Notes: generated by a model not told the origin, from the sequence alone. DNA of 64,000 nt from Undaria pinnatifida (GCA_012845835.1 JABAKD010000016.1:14435020-14499019), one strand, 5' to 3'. Positions 10,601-25,300 are shown, counted from the stretch's first letter. Numbers and translations are program-made.

Positions 10601-13600
10601 GGAAAGCAATACTTAGGCTTGTAGGGCGGGTGGGAACGTGTGTTTTTTTCCTGTGCCTGTTCCCTGTTCTCGCCAGGAAGCTAGGGTTAGCTAGGGTTTG
10701 AACGAAATGACCGATGATTGCGTTCATGTTTCTAGTGATTCGCACCTAATGTTGTAACCCGTTTTTGCCTCAAACATGGATTCGTCTCATTGGGTAGCGA
10801 TTTTACTGCTTTAGAACAATGGGGGGAGGAGCGGGCGTGAAAATAACATTTTTTAGATCCTATAATCAATACCTGGTACCTGGTACCTGTGTAGGGACGG
10901 ACGATACGATACCCGAAATAGGGACGAGCTGGTCTGGCTTAGAGCCAGTCAGGACAGTTGAATGGATTTGCGCAGCGCAGTTTTGCGATTTTTGGCCTTT
11001 AGTTTTGACACGTGATTCGCAGCGCATGTGTCGAGGCGTTCAAGCTGGAACCCGCCAAAAAAAGTCGATGAGGTAAAATTATGACCGTTTGAGTAAAACG
11101 CCCACCTAGAAATTGGACGAAATGTACGTTGAAAAAACCTTTTTTTTCTTGGGTTCCCGCTTGAAGGCCCAGACAAATGCGCTTCGCATCACGTGTCAAA
11201 ATTTCACGTCAAAAATCGCAAAACTGCGCTGCGCAAAACATATTTTGTATCTCGCATCGTAGTATCTTGAAAATGGATTGGGATCTTCTGCGCGCCATAT
11301 CTCTTGACAGAGAAGGAATCAAACGATGAGACGGGTATCGATCGTTTCCCGATGCCTCAAAGAACACTCACACCCAGTTTCAGCGGCATACGCAATACAA
11401 CGTTTTCGGGCTTTGGTATACCTGGTAGACTTCAGTATCGATACACCTTCGGGAGTGACGGGATTGATTTGATTTGTAATTTCTCGACGAAAAAAACTCG
11501 GATTGAAAGAATTCCAACGCCAACAAACGCGGTACAGACCCAGACGCACAGCTGCAAAATCTGCCGTCGAAATACTTGTAAACAATTGAGAAAACGCCTC
11601 TTAAGGCTGGTCCAGCTCATAGTGGGGAATAAGTATCATGTTTTGATAGTTGGTGTTATTTTTAAGTTAACTTGAGTGGTTCCAGTTTTGTACCGTACGA
11701 TATTGTATATGATTTCCATGTACCATGTACAGTACAAGGTACAGTACAAGGTACAGTACAAGGTACAGTACAAGGTACAGTACAAGGTACAAGGTTCCCC
11801 TTCGGGATGTGTTTAGCTTGAATTCCCGGGGGTGTCTTAAGTTGAACTTGAAAAGGGGAACAAACAAAAGGCATTCCTACCTTACTATGAGCTATATTAT
11901 ATTGGTATAGTAGATTGCTATATTATATTGGTATATTATATTGCTATCGTCTATTATGTTGGTATATTATATTGCTATATTATATTGCTATACCTGGTAT
12001 GATATTGCTATATTATTTTGCTAAATGATATTGCTATATTATATTGGTATATTGTATTGCTATATTATATTGCTATATTATATTGCTATATTATATTGGT
12101 ATACTATAATCAATACAAAGACGCATGCTACGATGGAGGTACCATAGCAGTTTTGGTGTGAAATGGTTCCTGAATGACGGGGCTCCTTAACCCCTTTAGA
12201 GCCCCCGAACCCCTCCCTATACTAAACCCAAGTAATGTTGTCCCCAAAAACGGGTTTCAAGTTGTAAAGGGGTTAATGTACTAATACTATAACCTACTAA
12301 TACTGTCGTCGGAAAATACCACATTTTCTTTTTGCGTGATTCTCGTTGGGTGCTTAGCTAGGCCATGGAAGTGTTCATCCGGTACTTGAAGCGGTTTTAT
12401 TTTCTCCAAAAATCGGTTTTGTGTTAGGACATGTCTTGAGCTCTCAAATTGAGGAACCTCAGAAGAAACAACAACAACGGTTGGTGCACCTGTCCCAACC
12501 ATTGTTCGTATGGTACTCGTACGAGGTACTCGTATGATACTCGTATGACTTGAAATTTAACTCCTACTCTTTTGGTACTTTATTATAATGGTACTCTTTG
12601 AAAACACGTCCAGATGAGCTATCGCCTACAGCTCGAGCATTGAAAACATGTGCGGATTATGTAGCTCGTATAGCTCATCCAGGGCCAAAGGAGCTAGCTC
12701 ATGTAGCTCGTATAGCTCATCCTGGGCAAGCATGTGCGGATGAGCCATCGACTCTAGCTCACCCTTCCAAAACATGTGGAGATGAGCTACCTTCTGTAGC
12801 TCAAGCTGGGAAAACATGCGCGGACCATGTAGCGCCCGTAGCTCACGGGTGAGCTACCGTCGAAAAGAGCTAGCTCGAGCTACGGTGAGCTGATCCGTCC
12901 CGGGTGTGCTATTAACAAGAATTGAAATACACTAAAGCTGTGAAATCAAAGATTTCGTCGAAGCTCATATTTGCACTCTGTATGATACTACGATATCGCC
13001 TGATGGGACTTGATTGTATCTTGATTGTAGTGGGCAGACCAAAAACGACGAGCGGGATATAATTAAGCGTCTGGGAAAAGTTTGAGGCAATCCAATCCGA
13101 GTATCGTCATGTCTCACGCTTGCTTGCCTCACAGCTACTTGTATATAGCTTCCTGCGTTGCAGTTCGAGCACACATCTCCTACACCGGCAGCTCGGATTG
13201 CTCGGATTGCTCATGTGGCCGATGCTGTAATCAACTCATCTTTCCCCCTCAATTTTATCATGTTTTTTAACATCGGAAGTCCGAAAGTGGTTTGCGAGTA
13301 AAGAACCAGTAACTACTACAAGTAACTACCATAAGTAACAATTACAAGTAACTATTACTAGTAACTAATACAAGTAACTATTAATAACTCCTCGGAGTAT
13401 TAGTAACTACCAGGCATTATTTATACCGGGTAGTAGCTATTATTACCAGTAACTATTAGTAACTATTAGTAACTATTATCAACACGCCACCGTGGAAGTA
13501 ACGCCGACCTGCCCAAACAGGTTTACCTGCACAGCAGTTTACTCTGTTTCTAATACGGCAGCTGTGAGTTTGAGTTTGACGAATTGAGAGGTCGATACTA

Positions 13601-16600
13601 ACGCCGACGTGTTCAGTCGCCATGCTTGTCCTTCAGATACTTGTTTTTTCGTTGTGGCGGTCGACGCTACCACATCTCATGTACAAGCGGTAGCAGTCGG
13701 TGCGGCACTGCTACTGCTGCTGCATTTGAAACGCGTTTTTTTATCAGATCAATGGTGCTCCTCTCACTGCAATATCTGTCCTATGATACGCACAGTTCAG
13801 CAGCACAGCAGCACGCCGTACAGCAGTGCACCTATCGTATACGGCGGTCATGACGAACAGATACACTGATCCAGGCAGGTTTTGTAGTTTGAGCAAGGGC
13901 GCGTTCTACACTAACGTCAGTAGAAATAACGGCTCCCGACTTCCTTATGTTCCTGTAAATCTCGGCCTGGCTTTCTTTGTAGTTTTTCCCTGTTTTTTAT
14001 TTTGTGTCCTGTGCTATCTACTGCTGCTGTACCACGCTGTGTCATGCCTGTGTCGCAGGCAAAGGCAAAGTGCGACATATGCTGCAGAGGTAGCTTTCCC
14101 GAGAGTCTTCTCGCGTGCAACCGATGCATCACGCTCCAGCACACCTTCTGCTTGCCTATTCCGCTCGTGGCCCTCCCAGGTCCAAAGGTGAGTTATGAAG
14201 TGTGTTGCCCTTACTTGGTTACCGGCCCAGCGTGCAACCAACAAAGGCTGCAGCACTTGCTGCACAGTTTGCACCCCAAGCCCTCGTCTTCATCGCTAGT
14301 TTAGCCTTCTCCATGCCTTAAGACACGTGCCTTGAGACACATTCCTTAGTTTACCGTTTGTGTGAAGACACATGCTACGGTATCATAAAGGTGCATCAAC
14401 CATTGTGTTTTCTGAGGCTCTTGACATGACAACGTGATGAGCTCTAGTTTTCACCTCGAAAGTGTATTCATTGATTATGAAAGTGTATTCATTGATTATG
14501 AATGTGTATTCATTGATTATTAAACTGTAGCCATTGATTATGAAAGTGTATTCATTGATTATGAAAGTGTATTCATTGATTATGAAAGTGTATTCATTGA
14601 TTAGTACTGTGGGGCACACTGAAACTGCAACCCGATGACGGAAGCCATACTACCGTGGTAGCATACCATACAATGTAGTACCATAGAATGTAGCTGTAAA
14701 ACACATTCATACGAGTATTAGTAGTGCAAAACAAATAATGTCATATAATGTCATATAATATCATATAATGTCATATAATGTCATATAATGTCATATAATG
14801 TCATATAATGTCATATAATGTCAATGATGTCAATAATGTCGATAATGCCAATGATGTCAATAATGGCATTCCGACGACTTTGCAACTGGAAACCCTTTTT
14901 TTTTTTACAAAATTACTTGAAGTTAGTTTTGGGAGAGATTAAGGGGCTGGCTCTAAAGGGGTGAAGGAGCCACGTCATTCACGACAAAAAGCCGAAGAGT
15001 GCTGCCTTCATCGCAGCACGCGTCCTTAACACATACCGAAACGGCGTGCCGTAGAATTATTTCCTGCTTCGTGGGCAAGTCTGAAAACGTTTGCCGGGTT
15101 CCTTTGCGGCCGGCCTCCCCTAACTGCTTCAACTGCTTCAACTGCTTCAACTGCTTCAAGTGCTTGCCTTCGGTTGACAACTTGAACATCGATAGATCGC
15201 TTTCGAATCAAGCTATCCTTGCCCTCTGGAGTAGCCTTTGCCCCCCCCCCACCTCCTCGAACATGGCTCGTTTCGATAATCGCTCGTTACCCATAGGCGT
15301 AGGAGACGCTAACCCCGCGAAAAGTAGTCTCCGTCTACGGGCAGTCGTTTCGACGCGCTCACCACCGGTGTCGGCGATAGTGCATACGCTAGTTCTACGC
15401 ATACGCACTCGCTAAGACCGGACTATGAGGGCGTTGAAACGACCGTGCGTCTCTGTCGCAGGCTCCGTTTTCGCGTGGTTCGCTCCTCATATTATATTTG
15501 TAACGTTCTACGCGGACGCATTCGCTACCACCGGCGTTTGTCAGCGTCGAAACGACGGTATGTGAACGGCCGGTACTTTTGGAGGGGTTAGGAGGGGTTA
15601 GGGTCCCCTGTGAGTAAAGAGCGGTGAACGGCGTTGCCATGTTCTCAAGGCACCGCAGTAATCAGGGACCACAACTGCCTCTATAGTGTATACTGTATAC
15701 CGATCTGGACGTTGTAAGGACCGTTTGATGCTCATACTATGACCCCAAAGGTGGCCATGTTTCCGTGCATAGGGGTGCTGCTTTCATTAGAGCTAACCGC
15801 TCTTTGCAGAAGCCTGTTCATTGGTCAAGTGCAGGGTTTGGGTTAGGGTGAGCCATATTTTGGGACGTTTCATTGGTCAACACGCGCGCGCACGAACACG
15901 CTTACTTTGCACTTGGCTTCCTGGTCCCACCCAGACCTGACCCGGACCAAACTGACCACGGAAAAAAATGATGGTGTGTCAGTAGCCGCCGCCAGGGCTG
16001 ACCAAGAACCCGGAGCCCACGCCACGCCTGCCAAATCGGGCGGCAGCAAATCGAGGGTCGACCACACAGCTAGCCAACAGTTTATGGCGTAAGTGGGAAC
16101 GCACCCTCGTTATCTTGTCACCCCAGACATATCGTATTCTGCGACCTAAACAGCAAGAAGCGCGTTCTGAACACGCGTCGACGTGGAAGAGCGTGCAGCA
16201 GTATAATACTTTATTAACAGTGTTATGTCCTGCTAGTTGCGTGTCGTGTTTCACGTCTCCCTATAGACTGATGTATAAAGTATGTTTTTTTTTAATCATG
16301 GCTTTTTATTTACGTGTCAAGGTGTCAACTCGTAAGGAGCTTTTACCCTCGCCGACCTTCTGGACAAGCCGCAAGCCACAAGCAGTGGTCACAGGTGCCA
16401 TCCCTTCCCCCCCCCGGCACGTGCCTTTATTTGGTACGGGCACAAGGTTCAGTATTCCCACTTTGTTGCATGTCGGGGACGTTTCCTTCTCCAGTGGCCT
16501 GTGTTGCTTAGTGTCGTCGATGCTGTCATCAATCATGGTAATTTTCGACGTCTTTTGGCGTCCTTTGGCGTCTTTTGGCGACGAAGCCCCGAAGCGAGCG

Positions 16601-19337
16601 ACGACTTGCTGTGTAAGTTAGGATACCGTTGCCCTTTCGAGCACGCCTAACGTCGTTGCCTTGTGCATTTGTATAGTCTACTGGTACACTACAGCTATCC
16701 TCCGGCGGTACGTACGCTGTATCTGAATACTCCTCAAGCTTGATGCCGTCACCTCAAAGTACACCCCTCTTTTAAGTGTTAACAGCTTGCCCTTCTGCTC
16801 TTCTATGGTATCACTTCAATCCTCACAGCAGCAGCTGATAGGTTCTACCAGTCTGTTACCACACCATCTTTCCCTAGTCTTGACGGGTGGGTGCTTTGCA
16901 TGCCCCATACCCATGATTGCGCCCTTCTTTCTCTCCTTGGGGGCATTCCTAACCAGCACAACAAATGTCGGTCGGGAATCGTGACAAAAGAAAAGTTGAC
17001 ATTTTCGCACCTTCGCGAACCGTAACATTGGTCAGGCATCCTGAGTTGAAATACTTTCGAAAACATCGGTAAACAACTGATATCAGGATTTCTGACAAGA
17101 TAACGTGATTTTGTTTTGGGAAAAAACGCGGCTGTTCACAATTTCAACTTAGGGTTAGGAATCGTGATTTTGTGCGTTCGTTAGAAACGACTCTTAGTAT
17201 AATGCAACTCCACCCACAGCTCGCTCTGTCCATTGAAGGTATCTCCCATCCTTTGCTCGGCCACACCTCCTATTTCAACAATCAGCATACGTCCTCTATC
17301 CCCTACCCAATCTCGCCTCCACTAGAATTGTATTCCCTCTCCCCTATCCAATCGCGCCTATTATATTAAGATGCGACACATGGTCCTCTATACTGTCGCC
17401 CCGGTGGCGTGTCAGGTTATCCTCGAGCCTGGTATAGGTCGGTTTCGCGAGTTCGAGCACCCCCGAGTGCATGCTCGTATAAATTCGTAGGGACTTTTTC
17501 TTGTGCACAAATTGACTTGCGGAAAGCGCGAGAGCATGAGTTAGCAACACTCGATGAAACATCGACGAGCAGTGGGATTGCTGAACCCTATGCGCGGTAA
17601 AAATTGAAGGCAAGAACCGAGGAGCAGAAAGGACGACACCTGTGACAACGGCTTGTCCAGACGCTGGAAAGTAGAAGTGTGAAAGAAAAAAAAAATCCCC
17701 CATCCGATCACGCCTCCTAATTTTTCATGCAATCATTGCGTCCCCTATCCCCTACCAATTTTTGCCTCCTATAGTTTCATTCGATCATTGCGTCCCCTGT
17801 CCCAATACCCAATCACGCCTCCTAATTTTTCATGCAATCATTGCGTCCCCTATCCCCTATACCCAATGATGCCTCCTATATGATGCCTTCTACATTTACG
17901 TTCAATATATCGCTTCAATAGCTCCATTTTACTTCGTTCAACTTTCGACAGAAACCTCAGCCTCCATCGTGAAGTTAGCAGCCGAAGGGTTTTCCTTTTC
18001 CCCCCGCCCACTGTCTCACTGTCTCATATTCATGCATGCTCCTGGTCTGTACCATTTCACCGCATCACTACAGCACAGTATCAACGTTATAGCGTACTCT
18101 CAGCAGTACTTTCAGCAGTACTCTCAGCCGTACCCGTGAGTTGCTGCAGAGTTTCGCTGTATCATTCGAAGGTCGTGCGGACGAAACGTGATGGTGTTAC
18201 GATGTTATCATCTTCGCTCATACCAGGTTATCGTATCACGTATCGTTATCATATCTGTTGTGCATATTATATTTGGTCACATGTTGAAATGTACCAAAGG
18301 TATGTTATCATGTTGAACGACTGCTGTATTGCCAGCAGGTATGTACGAGTTTCAAGAGCCGGCCCCTTGTGCACTATTTTCGTTAGTCTAAACGCCGTAC
18401 AGACATACCAGGTGTATCTTGAGACATACCAGGTGTATCTTGAGACATACCAGGTGTATCTTGAGACATACCAGGTGTATCTTCTTGTGAGTACCTGGTA
18501 CGTATGACGGCAGTATGACAGCAGCACCACGTCGGTATCACCCGAATTTGTCCGTGTACCATTCTGTGCTCGTAGCATAAGCATTATAAAGTGCAATAAC
18601 TTTTGGCGAGGGACCACAGCGATTCGAACCCACGATTAACACAAAAATCTGCATATTCCCGTGTTTTTTGTAACCTTTTGGTTCTGACTGCTACATACCA
18701 GACCCCGTAAATACTAAATGGAATGTGTGCGATAGCGACCCATTCTATTAATAGCAGTATGCCCGGTACATAACAGAGTTGCGGCATGCCTGTCACATGA
18801 TAACCTTCGTAGGGAGTTATTCTTGCTTGCGCATAAATTGACTTGCGGAAAGCGCGAGAGCGTAAGTTAGCAACAACACTCGATGAAAAATGGCCTAGCA
18901 GTGGGATTGCTGAATGAACCCTATGCATGATGCGCGATACAAATTGAAGGCAAGAACGGGGGGGAAGGGACGGCACCCGTGACCACGGCTTGTCCAGAAG
19001 CTGGAAAGTAGAAGACTTCAAGTGTCAAAATAAAATAGAATAAAAAATAGGGGCATGTACGCTGTAAGCTGTATGCTATATTGACGGCCCTCTCCTAAGA
19101 AAGAGTTCCAGGACAAAAAACGTAATGCGATAATGACGGGAATCTGGAAATATGCAGAATAAGAAATTCGACAGGTATTAATAGTACTAATAATACTACT
19201 ATTAATAGCAGTATTAATACTATTAATACTATTAATACTATTAACAATAGTATTTACAGCAGTAGTATTGATACTATGCTCAATACTCAGGCTATTGTAG
19301 GACACACCCACCCTTTCTCAACTAACGAGAACTAACC

Positions 19338-19398
<61 letters not shown>

Positions 19399-22300
19399 GT
19401 AGTAGTAGCAGTAGTAGTAGTCCATTACTGTAGACTAATAGCGTAAAGCGAACTATCTGTTTCTTGTCAGAAGGGCGGTAGTTTATGTATAACATTACGA
19501 GGTATATGTCATCAACATCAAATCTCCTGGTACCTGGTATGATATGATACCAGGGACTGGGCATCAAGTTTTTGTTGACTTCGGATTATCTATTGTTATT
19601 ATAATATTATAAAAATTAAAATAAACTCCAGCTGTGAGATCGAAGATTTCGTCGAAACTCATCTTTGCAAGCTGTGTGTGATACTCCGATCGCGCGCATT
19701 ACGAGTTGTGTGTCCTCATTAAGGATATAGGTCGGCGACTCCCCTTACAACTACAGTGTAGCTATCAGGGTCAACAGGATGATTTTAGTCAGTCTGTGCG
19801 CGGAAACTATAAAACCCGTTTCTGAGGGGGACAAAATCTGACAGCTGTGAAGGGAAAGGGGGGCCTGGTTTTGATCAAAAGCGAGCGGGTTTGGAGGGGG
19901 GCGGGGGGGGGGGGGGAAAGGGGCAATTTGTGCATGTAAGCTATAAATCCTTTCGAGGGGATATTGTACGATATGATACTGACATGATCTTTTTATATTG
20001 ACACCGGCCACCGATGTGTTGACGTCTGGGGTATCCTGCCAATGTCATGATAGTATAGGCCGTGTTGTATGTGTTGTAGCGCTCGTACACGTGTCGCGCG
20101 AACTACGGCATGTTACAAAAATGCTACAAAAGTATGAGCTGTGAAATACTAGTATATCGCTATGATATGATACGTCCGTCTATTTGCGTGATATTTGTTT
20201 GTAGCTGGTGGCGGCCGGGGGGGGGTACAAGTCCCGAGGCGTGAGGTTGGTAGTACTGTAGATGTATAATGTGCCAGGTATAACACCGAAGATGGGTTGC
20301 GGAGTGCTGTTTGTAAACAAGGTAAACAAGGCAAGGACAATGATGCTAAAAACGTGTACGATCGTGCCTCGCTGTCTCCTGTTGCCTTCCTGTTTGGTTG
20401 GGTTGCGGAAACACAGAAGACGCGTTGCGGAATGCTGCTTGTAAACAAAGCACGAACACTGAAGCAAAACCTGTACGATTTGCCTCGCTGTCTCCTGTTG
20501 CCTTGTTACCTGGTAGAGCGGTACAGGACCCCTATGATTACACGTATGAAAACACTAGAATATAAACAGGGTAGTAAGAAAGGCAGGCCGACATTTACAA
20601 GAGTGTCTGTAATGTACCAGGTATGCTTTAGCCTTCGAACTGAAGTTATACTGAAGTTAGTGTGGAACGCACCCTCCCCCAAATAAGCCCAGCTTGGTTC
20701 ATATCTACATTTCTTACAAGGTTCTCCTCCTCGATGAGGTTGGCTTCAAATCCCGGGGATGTCGCAAGTTGAGCGGGAAAAAGGTGACACAACACTCGTT
20801 AAAACACTCAAGCGAAAAAAATTAGCCACTGCCCAAGTAACCCGGCAAGCAGCACTGACTGTTAATAGCCCAAACGAATGTGTAGTTTAGACTGTTACAG
20901 TAGATGTCTTGCACTGTAGCATGTCTCTGTAAATGTAAGATTTACTACCGCATATCGCTCATATCACAACACCACCTATTAACGGGATGGATTTCCCATG
21001 AGACGATTTTTTCCGAAACAAGGGGGGGGGGCATACACAGCAAAGACCCGGGCTAAAAAAATACGAGATTATGCATAGTCTACAGACGTGGCATACCATT
21101 CGGCCTTTGCCCTCAACCGGATGTTGAGAAAACTACCTTCCTTGGAAAATCGTCGACATGCACGGTATATACGGTATGTTGCTGTACTTTAGTAGAGCTA
21201 CTCGTAGAACAATATGGATTTTATGAGCCCATGCATATCCAAGAGATGGTCTTGACATATGCCGAAGCCTAAAACAAAGATTTCTGCTTGTAGGTGTTTC
21301 GATTTGTCGGAGAGTGTTGTCTTGCTTGCTGCAGACGGCATGCTTTTGCAGTCCAGCAGAGCTATGCATATACCGGTAACTTTTTTGGTGTTGCACACAA
21401 GTCCACGCTGCGGTCATGACAGAAAATCGCAACCCAAAACCAAGACCACTGCTTGTCTTCAGCAATTTTATTTTGTTCTGAATTGGACTGTTGTAGCGAT
21501 CTGCTGTTGTTCTGACTTGGAGGCGTATGCGTCTCGCTCTCCCTTCCTCCCCCCTTTTCTCTGGCCCGTTTGTCACCTTTTTAGCGTATACAGCAGTATG
21601 CCTACATAAGACCAAGATGTACTTTACCTCTTTTGTGTTAAAACCTTTTTCGTCGCATGTCCTTTTCGCAGTGGTCGTGTGCCGCTTGCAGCGAAATCTC
21701 CCAGCGCCCCTACCCTTCAAGGACACGAAAAACTCGAAACGGTGCAATCGGAGGAGGTCAAGCCTCAGCTAAATATTCATCCAATGGGGTGGCTAAACCT
21801 TCATCCAACGGATCTCAAGCCAACGAATCTCTAGCCGACGGATCTCAAGCCAACGGATCTCTAGCCGACGGATCTTTAGCCAACGGATCTCTAGCCAACG
21901 GATCTTTAGCCAACGGATCTGAAGCCAGCGAATCTAAAGCCAACGGATCTCAAGCCAAAAGATCTCGAGCCAAAGGATCTCAAGCCAACGGATCTCAAGC
22001 CAACGGATCTCAAGCCAACGGTGCTATCGCCAATGAAAAGGGGATGGAACCGCCCCCTGCTGGTGATCGCAAGCGCCCGAGGGAATCGCCTCAAGGAGCG
22101 GCAGACGCCACGAGTACGAGCGACGCCGCGCCAGCCTTTGACGGTGCTGTGCCGGCAAAGGCGGGCGGAGCGCGTTCACCTGACAACGACCGTGAGGAGA
22201 CCTGTATCGTTTTGTATATTGTGTCCATGTCCCTAAAAAAGCGAGTCATATTTGGTTTATTGTCCATGGTATTGTCCATGGTATTGTCCATGGTGTTGTC

Positions 22301-25300
22301 CATGGTGTTGTCCATGGGGTTGTCCGTGGTATTGTCCATGGTGTTGTCCATGGTATTGTTCATGCTATTATTGTCGGGTCGATGTTCCCCAAAAAAACAA
22401 GCCACATCTGTTATTGCCCATGTCTGTACTATTATAGTGTACTAGTGCTGTGGTATCGATGTCTCTCAAAAGCGGGCTCAGTTTGCATTATTGTCTATAT
22501 CTGTCTTCCTGTCTCAAAAAGCGAGTTCAATTATTGTCTACCAGGTATACCTGCAGTACTGTCTTGTCGACGCCCCTCAAAAGCGATACCCATTTAGATC
22601 TATACCTGCATTGTTATAGAGTCGGTGTCCCTCCAAAACGAGTTCCATGATTGTCCAGTCGAGTACCTGTGTTGTTGTCTCCACCTCTAGTTCGAGTATC
22701 TCTTTCCCTGTCATACTGTTTCCAAAGCGATTTCCATTGTCGTCTGTCTGCACGTGCAGTGTTGTCTCGAAATCGAATCCCATTGTTGTGCGTACGTGTC
22801 TTAGTTGTCTCAAAAAGCGAGCTCCGTTGTTGTGTGTACCTGTTTTATTGTCTCCATAATTTATTTATTTATTCCACTACTGTCTGGATGTCTCGATCTC
22901 TATTTAGTGTCAGTGTCCCTAAAATGCGAGTTGGATTTTTTTGTGTAGCTGTGTCACTGTCTCGATGTCTTACGATGTCTTACGGTCTAGCCTCACTCGA
23001 GTTGCGTTACCGTCTATACGTCTATGCGCGTCTTAACTGCCTGAAATCGACTTCAACTATTGTCTACCAGATACACCGCTTTTATTGTCTCCTACCGCAG
23101 GCGACTTCCGTTACCCTACTGTTACGAGCACTGCACCGTATTACTGTCGTGTCGTGTCGTGTCGTGTCGTGTCGTGTCGTGTCGTGTCGTGTCGTGTCGT
23201 GTCTTGTCGTGTCGTGTCGCGTCCCTTACAGGAGAATTTCATTATTTTCCGGACCTGTCTCAATTGTTGAAAACAAACGAGTTCCGTTTATTGTGCTATA
23301 AATCTGTATTTCTGTCTCAAACGGCGAGTTCTATAAATGTCTATACCTCTCGTTTTCTCGAGAGCGAGTTCCATTATTGTCCAGCCCTGCATTGTTGTCC
23401 ATCCCTGCATTATTGCCGTTCCGCCAGTTTTTAAAGTTTCCAGTGCTTGCGATCGGATCCTTGTGTGCTTGTGTGCTTGTGTGTCGCGGCTGTCCCAACT
23501 CAGGAGGAGACCCGTCATACAACCCCGGGACAACCGTAACCATCTTTTGCCGGAGGGACTTGGATAGGTATTTACGCTGGAAGGCTCGGAAGCTGGCGCT
23601 CCAAGACGAGGAGAAGAGGAGAGAGGAGGAGACCAGGTACACCTTTGGCATCACACCGGTAAGGTCGTGATCCCTCTCATAACAAATTCATATATAAGGT
23701 ATTGGTATTAGGCTATGATACATTTATTGTTTGAGAAAAGGTGTGTCCTGCACTAGCTTGAGTATAGTATGTATATAGTAGTAGTAGTACTGTTAATAGC
23801 TGTCGAGCTTCGTGTTTCCCCGTCATTTTTTTGGCTAACTTTGTTGTCCCGTGCCTCTTTCTCAGGAGAAGGCCGGTACTGCTGTTTCTTATGAGAGGAC
23901 CGGTATTGCTCTTTCTTAGTTCTTAGTCGAGTTCATGTCGGGGCTCTTTTGAGAGGGCCGGCAACGTCGATAGTTGTATGCAGTGCAGCAGTGTGTAGTG
24001 TCGTAAACAAAGAATCACGCGCGGCATTTCCAGGTTCAACCAACTCTTTTGGAAGATGGCATAGTGCTGGTCCCCCTGTAGTGCCGGTGTGTGCCAGCCA
24101 ACACTACCGGCACTATACAGGACACCGGCACTATTGGGTGTATTACCGATACTGGCACCAGTGTACCGGGGTCCGGTCGTGCCAAGCGATTTCACCGGCA
24201 CTATGTCGGCAGTAGGCACTATTCAATCGGCAGTATAGGGGGACCCCCAGTGCATGATAACGTGTCGGCCTGTAGTAGTCGCTGTTAGTGGTCGTAATCC
24301 ACGCTTTTTTTTTGTTTTGTATCTTGTGAAGGTGGTTTGGTGTAGTACCTGGTACCTGGCACTATATTACTGTCTAATATTACTAGTGCAAGGATAATCG
24401 CACACTGATTCCAAGTGAAGTGAAAGTGTAATCGTGTGCGCATTTCGAATGGGGCTATAACTGACGTTATAACCAACTCTTCAACTAATATATCGATATT
24501 ACTGCTTGCGGTGTAAGAGGCGGCTACTACTAGCCGAGTGGAAAAGGCTTCACCGTATTGTAGAGGTTCTTCAATAAGGCGTTATCCCCATATAAGGCGG
24601 TATGCCGATATAAGTTGGTATCCCGATGTAAGGCGGTATGCCTACATAAGGCGGTATCCCTATATAAGGCGGTTGAAATGGCTTGACAGTTGACACGACT
24701 ATTAATAGGCAATTGCACCCACAACCTGAAATAAATACTTGTAAGAGGTGAATAAGGCGGATAAGGCGGTCACACGGTACTGCTCTGGCACACCACGGCC
24801 TCGCGCCTTACTGGAGGACCCTGCTGTAAGGTGGTGTACCCTCTTCTGTCGTGCCCAGTGGTGCGGCTGACGTCTGGAGAACAGCTAAGATAGAAATGGC
24901 AATGCTATGTCTTTTTAGCTCGTCGCCCAGACCACACTACCAATAGTTTTTATGCAATGCACGGAAATAACGTACAAAGATGCAGGGCGGTGTATGTAGG
25001 GCGTAACCGTAACATGGTCTGATTGTCAGGAGGGGATTTATTTCCGCGGCCCAGGTCACAAAGAAGGGCGATATTTCTGCGTAGAACATAGCCGAAGCGT
25101 AGCAGACACCCATAGCAGTCGCAAGACAGGAGCGGCAGCAGAGACAGCAAGAGGAGGAGTACAGCTCGCAACAGCAGCAGAAAGCATGATGTGTCGGAAG
25201 CACGTGTTCGCAGAGGACCCACTGTAGCCGACGCACAGAGGCACGGAGGAGGAGTGTTGGGTGCACGAGCGCAACCTCAAAGCTGCGTACAGCAGTGTTG

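Larger units (their letters stand above)
8442..14058. other. Proposed intron; repeats and no certain exon
   Basis: It contains a 70-bp duplication (8,590-8,705), a 9-bp AGATCATGC array (9,603-9,638), a TTAATTAAGC array (10,240-10,305), a fold-back element (10,966-11,238), a 12-bp array (11,728-11,792), an AT array (11,902-12,105), repeat R5 with a MITE (12,150-12,505), an AGCTC minisatellite (12,595-12,880) and a GTAACTA array (13,295-13,485). A coding-like patch at about 10,000-10,140 reads open on both strands and could not be placed. Confidence 0.5.
14188..21671. other. 7.5-kb intron inside the PHD finger
   Basis: It carries several minisatellites, tRNA-derived SINE copies (17,396 and 18,807), an R1 copy (19,618) and a tandem duplication (20,293-20,520). 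A coding-like island at about 15,930-16,088 ends in a perfect GTAAGT but is out of phase with the flanking PHD exons. Confidence 0.75.

Noticed and set aside
14456-14604. CRISPR-like array
   Set aside because: Contiguous 21-bp units without spacers; a minisatellite.
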